64,000 bases of DNA from Anaerovorax odorimutans (GCA_016841185.1 JAENZQ010000007.1:1-64000); one strand, 5' to 3'; shown: positions 44,853-55,210, counted from the stretch's first letter. Notes: generated by a model not told the origin, from the sequence alone. Program-made: numbers and translations.

Positions 44853-46046
44853 TTATTCCTTATCATCCAAAGCAGCAACACCCGGAAGCTCAATACCTTC
44901 CAAAAACTCCAGAGAAGCCCCTCCTCCGGTAGAGATATGTGTCATCTTATCGGCAAATCCCATTTGTTCTACTGCAGCAGCGCTGTCTCCGCCTCCAATA
45001 ATCGTTACTGCAGTGCTTTCTGCCAATGCTTTTGCAATGGCTTCTGTCCCCTTGGCAAAATTCGTCATTTCAAATACGCCCATTGGACCATTCCAGATAA
45101 TCGTTTTGGATTGCAAGATTTCTTCTCTGAACATATCAATGGTTTGGCTACCGATGTCAAGGCCCATGAGGTCAGAGGGAATCTTATCCTTTTGGACACA
45201 CTTGAATTTCGTTTCATTTTTAAATTCTTCAGCTACTACTACATCCTCCGGAAGCAGTAATTTTACATTTTTGGCTTTTGCCTCATCATACAGGGACTTT
45301 GCCAGTTGGATTTTATCTTCTTCGAGTATGGACTTTCCAACTTCATATCCTTTTGCTTTTAAAAAAGTATATGCCATGCCTCCGCCTATGATCAGCGTAT
45401 CCACTTTATTTAATAAATTCCGGATAACGCCGATTTTATCGCTCACCTTGGCACCACCGAGAATGGCTGTAAAAGGTCTTTCAGGATTCTCCAATGCACT
45501 TCCTATAATATCCAGTTCCTTTTTTATAAGATACCCGGATACGGAAGGAAGAAACTCTGCAATTCCGGCTGTAGAAGCATGAGCACGATGGGCAGACCCG
45601 AAAGCATCATTTACGAATATTTCTCCCAAAGAAGAAAGCTCTTTTGAAAAATCAGGATCATTTTCTGTTTCTTCCTTACGGAAACGCATATTTTCCAGAA
45701 GTACTATTTCACCCTTTTTCATTTCCTTAACATTTTTTTTCGTCTTATCACTTACAACCAAATCATCTTCGGAAAAAAGAACTTCACTTCCCAAGAGCAG
45801 GCTTAAATGCTTTGATACCGGTTCTAAACTGTACTTTTTATCCGGATTTCCTTTTGGCCTTCCTAAATGAGACATCAGAACAATCTTGGCCTGATGCTTC
45901 TGCAGATATCTGATAGTAGGAAGTGCACTTCTTATGCGCCTGTCATCGGTAATATTTCCTTGTTCATCCATTGGCACATTAAAATCACACCTGACCAATA
46001 CTATTTTTCCGTCTATAGATATATCCTCTATACTTTTCTTCATCAT
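44853..46046 (-). CDS. pgk: Phosphoglycerate kinase
   Basis: Monomeric kinase of about 397 residues making ATP from 1,3-bisphosphoglycerate. [13 protein letters not shown] and MSHLGRPKG are N-domain substrate motifs, [14 protein letters not shown] starts the nucleotide domain, and [36 protein letters not shown] is the C-terminal signature. The frame opens at GTG 46055, but GGGGGTGG is best placed for ATG 46046 or 46043. Confidence 0.97.
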   Translation of the reverse strand: MMKKSIEDISIDGKIVLVRCDFNVPMDEQGNITDDRRIRSALPTIRYLQKHQAKIVLMSHLGRPKGNPDKKYSLEPVSKHLSLLLGSEVLFSEDDLVVSDKTKKNVKEMKKGEIVLLENMRFRKEETENDPDFSKELSSLGEIFVNDAFGSAHRAHASTAGIAEFLPSVSGYLIKKELDIIGSALENPERPFTAILGGAKVSDKIGVIRNLLNKVDTLIIGGGMAYTFLKAKGYEVGKSILEEDKIQLAKSLYDEAKAKNVKLLLPEDVVVAEEFKNETKFKCVQKDKIPSDLMGLDIGSQTIDMFREEILQSKTIIWNGPMGVFEMTNFAKGTEAIAKALAESTAVTIIGGGDSAAAVEQMGFADKMTHISTGGGASLEFLEGIELPGVAALDDKE

Positions 46047-46112
46047 CAATACCACCCCCTAATGATCTATTGGATTTAAGATTACTTATCTATGATTTAA
46101 AAGGTTGAAGGA

Positions 46113-46142
46113 GGGTTTTGCTTTATATATAAAACAAAACCT
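46113..46142. other. Intercistronic hairpin between gap and pgk
   Basis: GGGTTTTGCTTTATA/TATAAAACAAAACCT forms a 14-15-bp stem with one mismatch. On the operon strand it is followed by CTCCTTC, not U residues, so it is more likely an mRNA processing or stability element than a terminator. On the plus strand a T run follows. Confidence 0.5.
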
Positions 46143-46186
46143 TTTTTAATGCTTAATTTGTTCTAAAATTGTCAATTATCAATTGA

Positions 46187-47212
<1,026 letters not shown>

Positions 47213-47269
47213 TTATAATTTATTTTGATTTTAATTAGATTGCTTGGTTTTAAAAAAATCACTATATCA

Positions 47270-48304
47270 CTAACCGTTAAGAATCGCTTTTGCCAAATCC
47301 TCATCTATGACTAAAACCAGATTAGAATTCAATTTGCTGACAGCCTGTATTGCCGATGCTTTTTCAACTCCGGATGCAACACAGATAATATGTTTAAGCT
47401 TGTTATACTGTTCCAGCGTAATTCCTACGGTATTTACCACATCCACTATTTTTCCCTTCTCATCAAAATAATATCCAAAAGCTTCTGCAACGGCGCCTTT
47501 TTCATTAAGAATCATCTTTTGAGAATCGTTAAGATGACGTTTTTCAGCCATGACATCGGCTCTTCCGACACCAAATATAAGGGTATCGATTTTTTTTATG
47601 TATTCCATAGTACCTTTTATTTCAGGATATTCTCTCAATGATTCCAGTAATTCTTTAGATAAATTCTCTGCAAGGTGGAGAAGTTGGTACGAACAGTTGA
47701 GTCTTTCAGCCAAAGTTGCAGCAATATTATTCGCCTGAATTTCCACATCAACACCAAGTCCGCCCCTTGCAGGTATAATGGTAATATTTCTATTCTTAAA
47801 ATTAAATCTCGGCATCTCCTTGACTGTGGCTGCCATTGTGGTTCCGCCAGTAATTCCAATATTCATATTATCAGAAATAATAGACTTGAGATATTCTGCC
47901 GCTTTCTTCCCGGTTTCCTGCATGATAATCATTTTGTTATTGGTCTCACGAAAAGATATGATCACCTTTTTTATAGACAGTACACCTGCCAATTTTTTCT
48001 CCAAATCATCCAAAGCCCTTAACTTATTTATCCAGGGTGCAGCCTCCTCCAATAACTTTTTACCTTTATCTGTAATACACATTCCTTGATTGTTTGTATG
48101 TACTAATAGTTTATCCTGCAAAAACCCGGCTTCGTTTCGTACTATTTTCTCTCCTAATCCAAGTAAGACAGATATATTTCTACGTCCAATGGGCCCATGC
48201 GATGAAATGGTTTTGAGTATTTCATATCTTCTGAAAAAAATCGTCATCATTTCCGGAACAATAATACTCTGTATCCTAAGAGCCTCACACAAGATCGTTT
48301 CCAT
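47270..48304 (-). CDS. cggR: Central glycolytic genes regulator CggR (SorC family)
   Basis: DNA-binding repressor of about 344 residues. An N-terminal winged helix (RYEILKTISSHGPIGRRNISVLLGLGEKIVRNEAGFLQ) precedes a SorC sugar-phosphate-binding domain with NIGITGGTTMAATV and FGVGRADVMAEKR. In Bacillus CggR represses the gapA operon and is relieved by fructose-1,6-bisphosphate. Here it also heads the gap-pgk-tpiA-eno operon. The best start is ATG 48304, 6 bases after GGGAGG; the frame runs to 48334. A GGACC/GGTCC operator-like array covers its transcription start. Confidence 0.93.
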   Translation of the reverse strand: METILCEALRIQSIIVPEMMTIFFRRYEILKTISSHGPIGRRNISVLLGLGEKIVRNEAGFLQDKLLVHTNNQGMCITDKGKKLLEEAAPWINKLRALDDLEKKLAGVLSIKKVIISFRETNNKMIIMQETGKKAAEYLKSIISDNMNIGITGGTTMAATVKEMPRFNFKNRNITIIPARGGLGVDVEIQANNIAATLAERLNCSYQLLHLAENLSKELLESLREYPEIKGTMEYIKKIDTLIFGVGRADVMAEKRHLNDSQKMILNEKGAVAEAFGYYFDEKGKIVDVVNTVGITLEQYNKLKHIICVASGVEKASAIQAVSKLNSNLVLVIDEDLAKAILNG

Positions 48305-48316
48305 TTCCATCCTCCC

Positions 48317-48385
48317 GGGACCTAATAGGTCCAATGCTTCATGATTTGGTCCCTATAATTATATCACATTAATTTCCAAAATCAA
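48317..48385 (-). promoter_or_regulatory. Promoter and candidate CggR operator of the glycolytic operon
   Basis: Minus strand -35 TTGATT (48380-48385), 16-bp spacer, -10 TATAAT (48358-48363). From the expected start site onward come GGGACC, a second GGACC and an inverted GGTCCC (48317-48353), so the first and last form an inverted repeat. The Bacillus CggR operator also uses CGGGAC-type half-sites just downstream of the promoter. The GGGAGG ribosome site directly follows. Confidence 0.7.
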
Positions 48386-48431
48386 CTAAAAATATTGTTA
48401 TGATTTTTAGAATATAATATTCTTATTTATT

Positions 48432-48466
48432 AAAAAAAGCTTTATCTGAAACCAGATAAAGCTTTT
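48432..48466 (-). terminator. Terminator overlapping the rpoN stop codon
   Basis: Minus strand AAAAGCTTTATCTG-GTTT-CAGATAAAGCTTTT then T residues; perfect 14-bp stem with tetraloop. Its 5' arm includes part of the rpoN stop. Confidence 0.88.
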
Positions 48467-49895
48467 AATATCTCCGTCGTTTTGAAGAAGATGCAATGTT
48501 CATTTCTTCTCTGTATTTAGCAATAGTTCTTCTTGAAATCTCTATTTGCTTTTCATTAAGCATCTTGGTTATTTGCTGATCACTGAGAGGCTTTTTAGGA
48601 TCTTCCTCATCTACCAATTCTTTTATCATGGTTTTTATACTTTCAGATGCTACTCCCTGACCATGAGCATAGGAAACACCGCTTGAAAAGAAATATTTTA
48701 TTTCATATATCCCTCCCGGGCACTGAAGGTATTTTCCGTTGATCGCCCTGCTGACCGTAGATTCATGGATTCCTACTTCCTCGGCAACTTGTTTAAGTGT
48801 CATGGGGACAAGATATTTCTTTCCATATTCAAAAAAATCATGTTGATAATCTACGATGGTCTTTACTACATTATAAATGGTTTGTCTTCGTTGCTCAATG
48901 CTCTTTATCAGCCATAAAGCAGAATTCAGCTTTCCTGTCAGGTATTTGGATATTTGTGATTCCTTTTCGGAATCCATCAGCATTCTTCGATAGTATGAAT
49001 TAATGTAAAGCCTGGGAGCTGTTGTATCATTGACAATGATAATATACCTGTTTCCTACTTTTTCCAATGTTACATCAGGAACAATATATTTTATATCCGT
49101 ATCAGAGCTGAATTGCCTTCCAGGTTTAGGCTCGAACTTTTTTATAATATCCGCATACCTTTGAACTTCCTCTACAGGTATATTTAATGATTTGGAAATA
49201 TTATTCAATCTATTATCTGCAATATCATGAAGATGATTCTGTATAATGCTTTCCAGATTTTTGTCCTCAATTTTAGCATTCTTCACCTGAAGCAGCAGGC
49301 ACTCCTGCAAATTGCGTGCTGCAACTCCCGGCGGTTCAAAACTTTGTATCACAGACAGGGCATCTTCAATAATTTGATTATCTACTTTGAACTTATCTGC
49401 TATTTCTTCGACAGACAAAGTCATATAGCCATTTTGATCAAGAGATTCTATAATATATCTTCCGACTTTTTTTAGATATTTATTGCCATCAGAAAATTGT
49501 AATTGAAACATCAGATGCTCAGATAGAGTTATATCATTGGATACAAACTGCTCATAGGACATTTCTTTAGACTCATCCCGATACTCTTTCTGCCTGTAAC
49601 TGATGTCGTCATAGTCTTTGAAATATTCTTTCCAATCCATGTCGTTAGGGTATTCTTCATCATAATGTTTTTCTTCATTCTCAGGCTCTTTTGTGTCTTC
49701 CTCCTGCTGCTTTTCAGTATTTTCGGTTTGATTTGCAGTGCTTGTATCTAATAAAGGGTTTACTAATAACTGTTCATCAATGAAGCTCTCTAATTCCTGT
49801 GTATTGAATTGGAGTATCTGTATCGCCTGAATCAACTCAGGTGTCATCACAAGTTTTTGAATTTGTTCAATACTCAAGTCAAATCCCAGTCTCAT
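48465..49895 (-). CDS. rpoN: RNA polymerase sigma-54 factor
   Basis: Alternative sigma factor of 476 residues that recognises -24/-12 promoters and requires AAA+ activators. Region I is Gln-rich (QIQKLVMTPELIQAIQILQFNTQELESFI), region II acidic (about 55-95), followed by the core-binding domain (FEPPGVAARNLQECLLLQ), an HTH (LKQVAEEVGIHESTVSRAINGKYL) and the C-terminal RpoN box SRRTIAKYREE. GGAGGTGGTGAGTAG precedes the ATG. Neighbouring cggR places it beside glycolysis genes, a frequent arrangement in Firmicutes. Two cognate activators and two promoters lie in this window. Confidence 0.96.
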   Translation of the reverse strand: MRLGFDLSIEQIQKLVMTPELIQAIQILQFNTQELESFIDEQLLVNPLLDTSTANQTENTEKQQEEDTKEPENEEKHYDEEYPNDMDWKEYFKDYDDISYRQKEYRDESKEMSYEQFVSNDITLSEHLMFQLQFSDGNKYLKKVGRYIIESLDQNGYMTLSVEEIADKFKVDNQIIEDALSVIQSFEPPGVAARNLQECLLLQVKNAKIEDKNLESIIQNHLHDIADNRLNNISKSLNIPVEEVQRYADIIKKFEPKPGRQFSSDTDIKYIVPDVTLEKVGNRYIIIVNDTTAPRLYINSYYRRMLMDSEKESQISKYLTGKLNSALWLIKSIEQRRQTIYNVVKTIVDYQHDFFEYGKKYLVPMTLKQVAEEVGIHESTVSRAINGKYLQCPGGIYEIKYFFSSGVSYAHGQGVASESIKTMIKELVDEEDPKKPLSDQQITKMLNEKQIEISRRTIAKYREEMNIASSSKRRRY

Positions 49896-50061
49896 CTACT
49901 CACCACCTCCCAATCAAACAATTATAGCCTGCCTTTCAATTATAACATAATTCAACATGATTCAGCAAAACAATTTTGCAAACATGGCATCATTTTTGCA
50001 TTGTTTAAATGTGTGATATATGCTTCTATTACAAAAGATTTAGAAATGTTCAAGTGAATGT

Positions 50062-50097
50062 ATAAGTGTAAGTGTAAGTGTAAGTATAAGTGTAAGT
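50062..50097. repeat. Hexanucleotide tandem array, short
   Basis: Six consecutive six-base units, ATAAGT or GTAAGT. The complement of the unit is ACTTAC/ACTTAT, the same family as the long array at 60315-60416. Confidence 0.85.
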
Positions 50098-50118
50098 TGT
50101 AGGGCCTTGCGGCTGTCC
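50097..50118. repeat. GC-rich hairpin repeat, deleted copy
   Basis: TTGTAGGG-CCTTGCGGCTGTCC is the 27-base repeat seen at 50137-50163 with five bases (ACAGC) missing, which destroys its left arm. Confidence 0.75.
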
Positions 50119-50136
50119 GACAAATGCAAATATATA

Positions 50137-50163
50137 TTGTAGGGACAGCCCTTGCGGCTGTCC
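50137..50163. repeat. GC-rich REP-like hairpin repeat
   Basis: TTGTA followed by GGGACAGCC-CTTGC-GGCTGTCC. The arms GGACAGCC/GGCTGTCC are perfect. An identical copy in the opposite orientation lies at 55111-55137. Confidence 0.85.
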
Positions 50164-50280
50164 TTATAAGGGGTATAAGTTTAGAGTCAGATAACAGATA
50201 ACAGTTATGGTCAGAAGCTATGACACAGTCATAGTTTCTACCTTAATTATTCATTATTCATTATTAATTGGCTTCTCTTG

Positions 50281-51228
50281 CTATCCATTCATCCTTTCCA
50301 CATATTTTTCCGCCTCTACAGCTGCAACGGCACCGTCGGAAACAGCAGTAACAACTTGCCTCAAGGGTTTTACCCGTATATCGCCTGCTGCAAAAACACC
50401 TTCTACATTGGTAGCCATTTTTTCATCTGTCATGATATATCCCGAAGAGTCTGTTTTGATTACATTTCCAAGGAACTTTGTATTAGGTGTATATCCTATG
50501 AAAATAAAAACGCCGATAATGCCATCTTTTGGATCTGCATTATATTCGGTTAATTCACCTGATACAGTATCTTTAAAAACTATAGTTTCTACTGCTCCTT
50601 CTCCCTTTATTTCTTCTACAACTGAGTTAAACCTGAATTCTATTTTTTCATTTTTAAATGCTTTTTCCTGCAAGGATTTTGCCGCTCTTAACGCATCTCT
50701 TCTATGGACAATGGTCACCTTTCTCGCAAACTTCGTAAGAAAAACTGCCTCTTCAACTGCAGCATCACCGCCGCCAACAACAAATACTTCTAAACTTGAA
50801 AAAAAACTTCCATCACAGGTGGCACAATATGACACACCTTGTCCAATATGTTCCTTTTCTCCTTCACATCCAATTGTTTTCGGCAAAGCCCCTGCTGCTA
50901 TAATAAGAGATCTGGCTTTATACTCATTCATGGTTCCTTCTACCATCTTAATATCTTCCTTCACACTTACCTTCAGAACTTCATCTGTTACAAATTCAGC
51001 TCCGAATTCCTCTGCCTGCTGTTTCATCCTCTCGGATAGTCCCGGTCCGGTGGCATTTTCCATGGATCCCGGGTAATTATCCACTTCACTGGTAGTAAAG
51101 ATCAATCCGCCGGCGATTCCTTTTTCTATTATCAATGTCTTCATTTTGGCTCTTGCTGCATAAAGTCCCGCAGATAATCCTGCCGGTCCGGCCCCAAGTA
51201 TAATCACATCATATATATGGTTTTTCAT
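50281..51228 (-). CDS. trxB: Thioredoxin reductase
   Basis: FAD/NADPH-dependent disulfide reductase of 315 residues. GAGPAGLSAGLYAARA binds FAD, SYCATCDG holds the redox-active CxxC, VVGGGDAAVEEAVFL binds the pyridine nucleotide, and GVFAAGDIR is the C-terminal FAD motif. Reduces thioredoxin in the cytosol. The reductant could be NADPH or, as in some clostridia, ferredoxin/flavin; the HRRDA motif (VTIVHRRDALRA) favours NADPH. AGGAGGAG lies about 11 bases before the ATG. Confidence 0.95.
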   Translation of the reverse strand: MKNHIYDVIILGAGPAGLSAGLYAARAKMKTLIIEKGIAGGLIFTTSEVDNYPGSMENATGPGLSERMKQQAEEFGAEFVTDEVLKVSVKEDIKMVEGTMNEYKARSLIIAAGALPKTIGCEGEKEHIGQGVSYCATCDGSFFSSLEVFVVGGGDAAVEEAVFLTKFARKVTIVHRRDALRAAKSLQEKAFKNEKIEFRFNSVVEEIKGEGAVETIVFKDTVSGELTEYNADPKDGIIGVFIFIGYTPNTKFLGNVIKTDSSGYIMTDEKMATNVEGVFAAGDIRVKPLRQVVTAVSDGAVAAVEAEKYVERMNG

Positions 51229-51322
51229 AATATACTATTCTCCTCCTATATATATTATTATTTACTATAATTATACCAAAAAAACAGTCCGATAATCATC
51301 GCAACTGTCTTTTTGATTCACA

Positions 51323-52942
51323 CTATTTAGTCGTATCAATAACAAAATAAGCTATTTTTTCCGCATGGTCCGCAATTCGTTCCATATTGCTGATGGCATC
51401 CAAGAAAATGATGCCTGAGCCGGTAGAGCACTGCTTCTTATTTAGCCGTTCAATATGGCTTGCTCTCAAATCTTTTTCAATAGCATCTATTCTGATTTCC
51501 CGGGAAATAATTTTACGGGCAAGTTCCACATTGCTTGTTTCAAGTGCTTCAACAGCCTGCCTGCATGATTTCATTACTTTTTGATGCATCATCATGATCT
51601 CTTCAACAGCTTGTTCACTGAAAGGAAGATTGTTTTCTATCCTGTAATCGGCAAGTTCTGCAATATTTTCAGCGTGATCCCCGATTCTTTCTATATCACT
51701 GATGATCCCTATCATCAAATTCACTTTTTCATGTTGTAGCGACGACAGACTTTGATTGGTCAATTTAACCAAATATTCTTCAATACTTCTTTGCTTGACA
51801 TTGATTACTTCTTCCATCTTAAAAACCTTATCAATATACTTCTGATTTTTTTCGCTTACCGCATGAATACTCAAATCATAATTTTCCAAAGCCATCTCGG
51901 CCATTCCCACAATTTCCTTATTCACCTGTCCCAGAGCAATACTTGGCGTACCGAGCATTCTGACATCAAGATAAGTAACATATTCATCTTTTTCATCTTC
52001 ATGAATGGGAATAATCTTAGTGGCAAGCTTGACAAGATAATCTGCAAAGGGCAGCAGAATAAGCGTATTACTGATGTTGAACAATGTATGTGCATTTGCC
52101 AGCTGTCGGGCAACATTATCCGGCGATATGGTTTTAGCAATATAAATTGCAACATTTCTGAAGAATACAACAAAGATTAAAGTTCCGATTATATTAAACA
52201 GCATATGGATAGCAGCAGCTCTTTTTGCAGTCCTGCTGGCACCGATACTCGAAAGCAAAGCCGTAACACAGGTTCCGATATTGGTTCCAAAAATAATAGG
52301 CAAAGCAATTTCCAAAGAAATTAATCCCTCAAATGCCATAGCAATTAAAATTCCTGTGGTTGCACTACTGCTTTGAACCAAAGCGGTAAATGCAAACCCG
52401 ATAAAAATAGCAGCAATGTAAGCCTTCATAGAATTTGGGTCAAATGAAATAACCATATCATGAAAAGCTTCCATCTCTCTTAGCGGCTTTAACGATTCTT
52501 TCATAAATTCCATTCCTAAAAATAATACACCGAAACCTATAAATATTTCTGCCATATTCTTAGTTCTCTTATCTTTAGAAAAAATCCATATTGCAACAGA
52601 TATACCAACTACAGCGGGAGCAATTTTACTTAAATCAAGTGCAACCATCTGGGCTGTAACGGTTGTCCCAATATTAGCACCCATAATCACGCCGGTAGCT
52701 TGTATCAATGACATGATTCCTGCATTGACAAATCCAACAACCATAACAGTTGTTGCACTGCTGCTTTGAATGATCATAGTCACAAGCGCGCCCATCATTG
52801 TACCGATGATTTTATTAGTGGTGAGGACCTCAATGGCTTTTTTCAGTTTTGCTCCTGCAGATTTCTGTAATCCGTCTGCCATGATGGTCATTCCATATAT
52901 AAACAGCCCTAATCCTCCTATAATTCCGACTATGATTTCAAT
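51323..52942 (-). CDS. Na+/phosphate cotransporter with PhoU-like C-terminus, probable AUU start
   Basis: NptA/PF02690-family transporter. Two inverted repeats carry the QSSSATT motif (IIQSSSATTVMVVGF and VQSSSATTGILIAMAF). About 170 C-terminal residues form a PhoU-like helical domain (MIGIISDIERIGDHAENIAELAD and ISNMERIADHAEKIAYF). The first in-frame ATG (52891) would remove most of helix 1. Upstream, the frame reads EIIVGIIGGLGLFIYGMTIMADGLQK, the usual N-terminus of the family. The only codon well placed after GGAGGAGGAG is ATT at 52940-52942, so translation probably begins at a non-canonical AUU, 15 bases after the trmL stop. Confidence 0.85.
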   Translation of the reverse strand: MEIIVGIIGGLGLFIYGMTIMADGLQKSAGAKLKKAIEVLTTNKIIGTMMGALVTMIIQSSSATTVMVVGFVNAGIMSLIQATGVIMGANIGTTVTAQMVALDLSKIAPAVVGISVAIWIFSKDKRTKNMAEIFIGFGVLFLGMEFMKESLKPLREMEAFHDMVISFDPNSMKAYIAAIFIGFAFTALVQSSSATTGILIAMAFEGLISLEIALPIIFGTNIGTCVTALLSSIGASRTAKRAAAIHMLFNIIGTLIFVVFFRNVAIYIAKTISPDNVARQLANAHTLFNISNTLILLPFADYLVKLATKIIPIHEDEKDEYVTYLDVRMLGTPSIALGQVNKEIVGMAEMALENYDLSIHAVSEKNQKYIDKVFKMEEVINVKQRSIEEYLVKLTNQSLSSLQHEKVNLMIGIISDIERIGDHAENIAELADYRIENNLPFSEQAVEEIMMMHQKVMKSCRQAVEALETSNVELARKIISREIRIDAIEKDLRASHIERLNKKQCSTGSGIIFLDAISNMERIADHAEKIAYFVIDTTK

Positions 52943-52956
52943 CTCCTCCTCCGTAT

Positions 52957-53427
52957 TCAGAATAAACCCTTAAAACCGGTCTGCCTTAATGCCTCATAAA
53001 GAATGATGTTTGCCGAATTTGCAAGGTTCAGTGATCTTTCTTCGGTTTCTTTACTCATAGGAATCCTGATATTCCTTTCCGGGTATGTATCCAGCAACCA
53101 TTTGGGTAATCCGGCTGTTTCTTTCCCAAAAAGAATATAACAGTTATTCTCATAGCATACATCCGTATATAGAGTATCTCCCTTAGTTGTTGAAAAAAAC
53201 ATCTTTGAACCAGTATTTTCCTTCAGGAACTCTTTCAGACTGTTGTGGATTTTCAGGTCCACATACTTCCAATAATCCAGACCTGCCCTCTTAAGGTACT
53301 TGTCCTCTAAAGAATAACCCAAAGGTTTAATAAGATGGAGTCGTGTTCCTGTTGCAGCACATGTTCGTGCAATATTTCCCGTATTAGGCGGAATTTCAGG
53401 CTCCACCAGTACAATATTAAAAGCCAT
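52957..53427 (-). CDS. trmL: tRNA (cytidine/uridine(34)-2'-O)-methyltransferase TrmL
   Basis: SPOUT-fold methyltransferase of 156 residues that 2'-O-methylates the wobble base of tRNA-Leu. EPEIPPNTGNIARTCAATG near the N-terminus, LFGKETAGLP as the SAM-binding knot, and IRIPMSKETEERSLNLANSANIILYEALRQ at the C-terminus are diagnostic. AAAGGTGATAAG precedes the ATG. Followed closely by the Na/Pi cotransporter gene. Confidence 0.95.
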   Translation of the reverse strand: MAFNIVLVEPEIPPNTGNIARTCAATGTRLHLIKPLGYSLEDKYLKRAGLDYWKYVDLKIHNSLKEFLKENTGSKMFFSTTKGDTLYTDVCYENNCYILFGKETAGLPKWLLDTYPERNIRIPMSKETEERSLNLANSANIILYEALRQTGFKGLF

Positions 53428-53542
53428 CTTATCACCTTTTTCATCATCATTACCGAGTTTATATTATAACATCTTTTATACTGATTTTTGTATCTTTTTT
53501 AATTATTTTTGTATTTTTTCTGTTTTTTATTTCCTTTTTCTA

Positions 53543-53571
53543 AAGACAAACGATTATCAGTGTAATATAAT
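53543..53571 (+). promoter_or_regulatory. Probable promoter of hom
   Basis: TATAAT at 53566-53571 with an AAGACA -35-like element 17 bases upstream, 32 bases before the hom start. The -35 is weak. Confidence 0.45.
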
Positions 53572-53603
53572 ATGTTATATTCACGAAAAGGAGGTATTTT
53601 TCA

Positions 53604-54887
53604 TTGAAAAAAATCAACATAGGACTATTAGGATTAGGAAATATCGGAACCGGTGTCTATGAAATCATTCAAACAAATGGTCCTAAAATAAACCTTTCAG
53701 CAGAAAAAGAACTGCACATAAAAAAAATACTTGTAAACAATTTAAATAAAGAAAGAAAAGTATCCGTATCGCCGGAGGTTTTAACAACATCCATAGACGA
53801 ATTACTTAAAGATCAGGAAATTGATATTATTGTAGAATTGCTTGGCGGTATTCATCCTGCCTATGAATATATGAAGGAAGCTTTGATTTCTAAAAAACAT
53901 GTGGTAACAGCAAACAAGGCGGTCATTGCAACTCACGGAAGAGAATTAATGAAGATTGCAATTGATAACAATGTAGCATTAAGATATGAAGCAAGTGTTG
54001 GGGGTGGTATTCCAATAATAAATACGCTTTCAAAGCCTTTAAGTATTAATCAGTTTGAAGAGTTAATGGGTATTGTAAACGGAACAACCAATTATATCCT
54101 TACTCAAATGACAGATTTTGGATTAGAATATGACGAAGTATTAAAAACAGCGCAAGAGAAAGGTTTTGCAGAAGCAGATCCTTCTTCGGATGTAGAAGGT
54201 GAAGACGCTGCATATAAATTATCTATCCTTATTTCTACTGCTTTCGGTTTAGAAGTAAGCCCGGACAACATTCCACGGGAAGGCATCACAAAAATCACTA
54301 AAGACGATATTGAATATGCCTCTCAGTTTGGTTATAAAATAAAACTGCTTGCAACCGCAAAAAAAACCGGAAACCATCTGGAATTCCACGTTCATCCCAC
54401 TCTCATCCCGGATTCTCATCCCCTTGCTTCCGTAAGCAACGAATTTAATGCACTGTTTTTAAAAGGAAATGCGGTAGATGATCTGATGCTGTACGGCAAA
54501 GGGGCAGGACCATTGCCAACAGGGAGTGCCGTTATAGGAGATATTGTTGAGATTTCTAAAATAATAGGGACAAATTTTGATCCAACCATTTCTTTTCCTG
54601 AAAATATCGATCAGCTTCAACTTTCCGGTGAAGGAACCAGTAAATATTACATTCATTTCAGAGTTGAGGACAAACCTGGTGCCTTGGGTTTTATTTCAAC
54701 TGCTTTTGGTAACAACGGCATCAGTATAGAAACAGTTATGCAGCGATCAAGGGGCGAAAAATATGTTCCTGTTATATACATCCTTCATAATTGTAAACGT
54801 GAGCAGTTAAACAAAACCTTTGAAGAAATCACAAAGGATGAAACCGTAAAAGAGATTCGAAGCATACTGAGAGTCGAAGAATTTTGA
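53604..54887 (+). CDS. hom: Homoserine dehydrogenase
   Basis: Reduces aspartate semialdehyde to homoserine in the threonine/methionine branch. A 427-residue monofunctional enzyme: NAD(P) fold GLLGLGNIGTGVYEI, the catalytic domain with GIVNGTTNYILTQM and GFAEADPSSDVEGEDAAYKL, and a C-terminal ACT domain (YYIHFRVEDKPGALGFISTAFGNNGISIETV) for feedback control. Start is TTG 53604, 8 bases after AGGAGGT. The usual partners thrB and thrC are not adjacent. Confidence 0.95.
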   Translation: MKKINIGLLGLGNIGTGVYEIIQTNGPKINLSAEKELHIKKILVNNLNKERKVSVSPEVLTTSIDELLKDQEIDIIVELLGGIHPAYEYMKEALISKKHVVTANKAVIATHGRELMKIAIDNNVALRYEASVGGGIPIINTLSKPLSINQFEELMGIVNGTTNYILTQMTDFGLEYDEVLKTAQEKGFAEADPSSDVEGEDAAYKLSILISTAFGLEVSPDNIPREGITKITKDDIEYASQFGYKIKLLATAKKTGNHLEFHVHPTLIPDSHPLASVSNEFNALFLKGNAVDDLMLYGKGAGPLPTGSAVIGDIVEISKIIGTNFDPTISFPENIDQLQLSGEGTSKYYIHFRVEDKPGALGFISTAFGNNGISIETVMQRSRGEKYVPVIYILHNCKREQLNKTFEEITKDETVKEIRSILRVEEF

Positions 54888-55210
54888 TTTAAGAAACAAA
54901 TCTAAGAGTTGTAAGGTCAAAAGGTTGGAAGGATAGAGGGATAGAAAGAGATAAAAGATAACAGATAAAAAATAATAGTTAATGGCAATTTTAGATTAGA
55001 AGGATAGAAGGATGATAGTTATTAATTTAAGAGTTATGATTGAAAATTGAAGGTTGAAATTTTGATGACAATCAAAATTTCTGACCATCACTACTCACTA
55101 ACCTCTTATCGGACAGCCGCAAGGGCTGTCCCTACAAAGATAGCAGAAATCCTAATCCACAATCTATAAACTATAAACTGATTTAAACTAATACATTATG
55201 AGGTGCGAAA
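54888..55210. other. Intergenic region downstream of hom
   Basis: This 323-base gap has purine-rich low-complexity sequence (repeated GGATAGA and GATAACAGATAA). A perfect 11-bp hairpin GAAATTTTGAT-GACA-ATCAAAATTTC (55056-55081) has no U tail and may still terminate or protect hom mRNA. One GC-rich REP-like repeat is also present (listed separately). No gene was seen. Confidence 0.5.
55111..55137. repeat. GC-rich REP-like hairpin repeat, inverted copy
   Basis: Reverse complement of the element at 50137-50163, identical over the compared bases, with arms GGACAGCC/GGCTGTCC and the TTGTA flank on the right. Confidence 0.85.

Larger units (their letters stand above)
49896..50280. other. Repeat-rich intergenic region between rpoN and trxB
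   Basis: This 385-base gap contains a hexanucleotide array and two copies of a GC-rich hairpin repeat (listed separately). It also has AT-rich low-complexity sequence such as GATAACAGATAACAG and ATTATTCATTATTCATTATTAATT. The rpoN promoter must be here but no clear match was found. No gene was seen. Confidence 0.5.
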
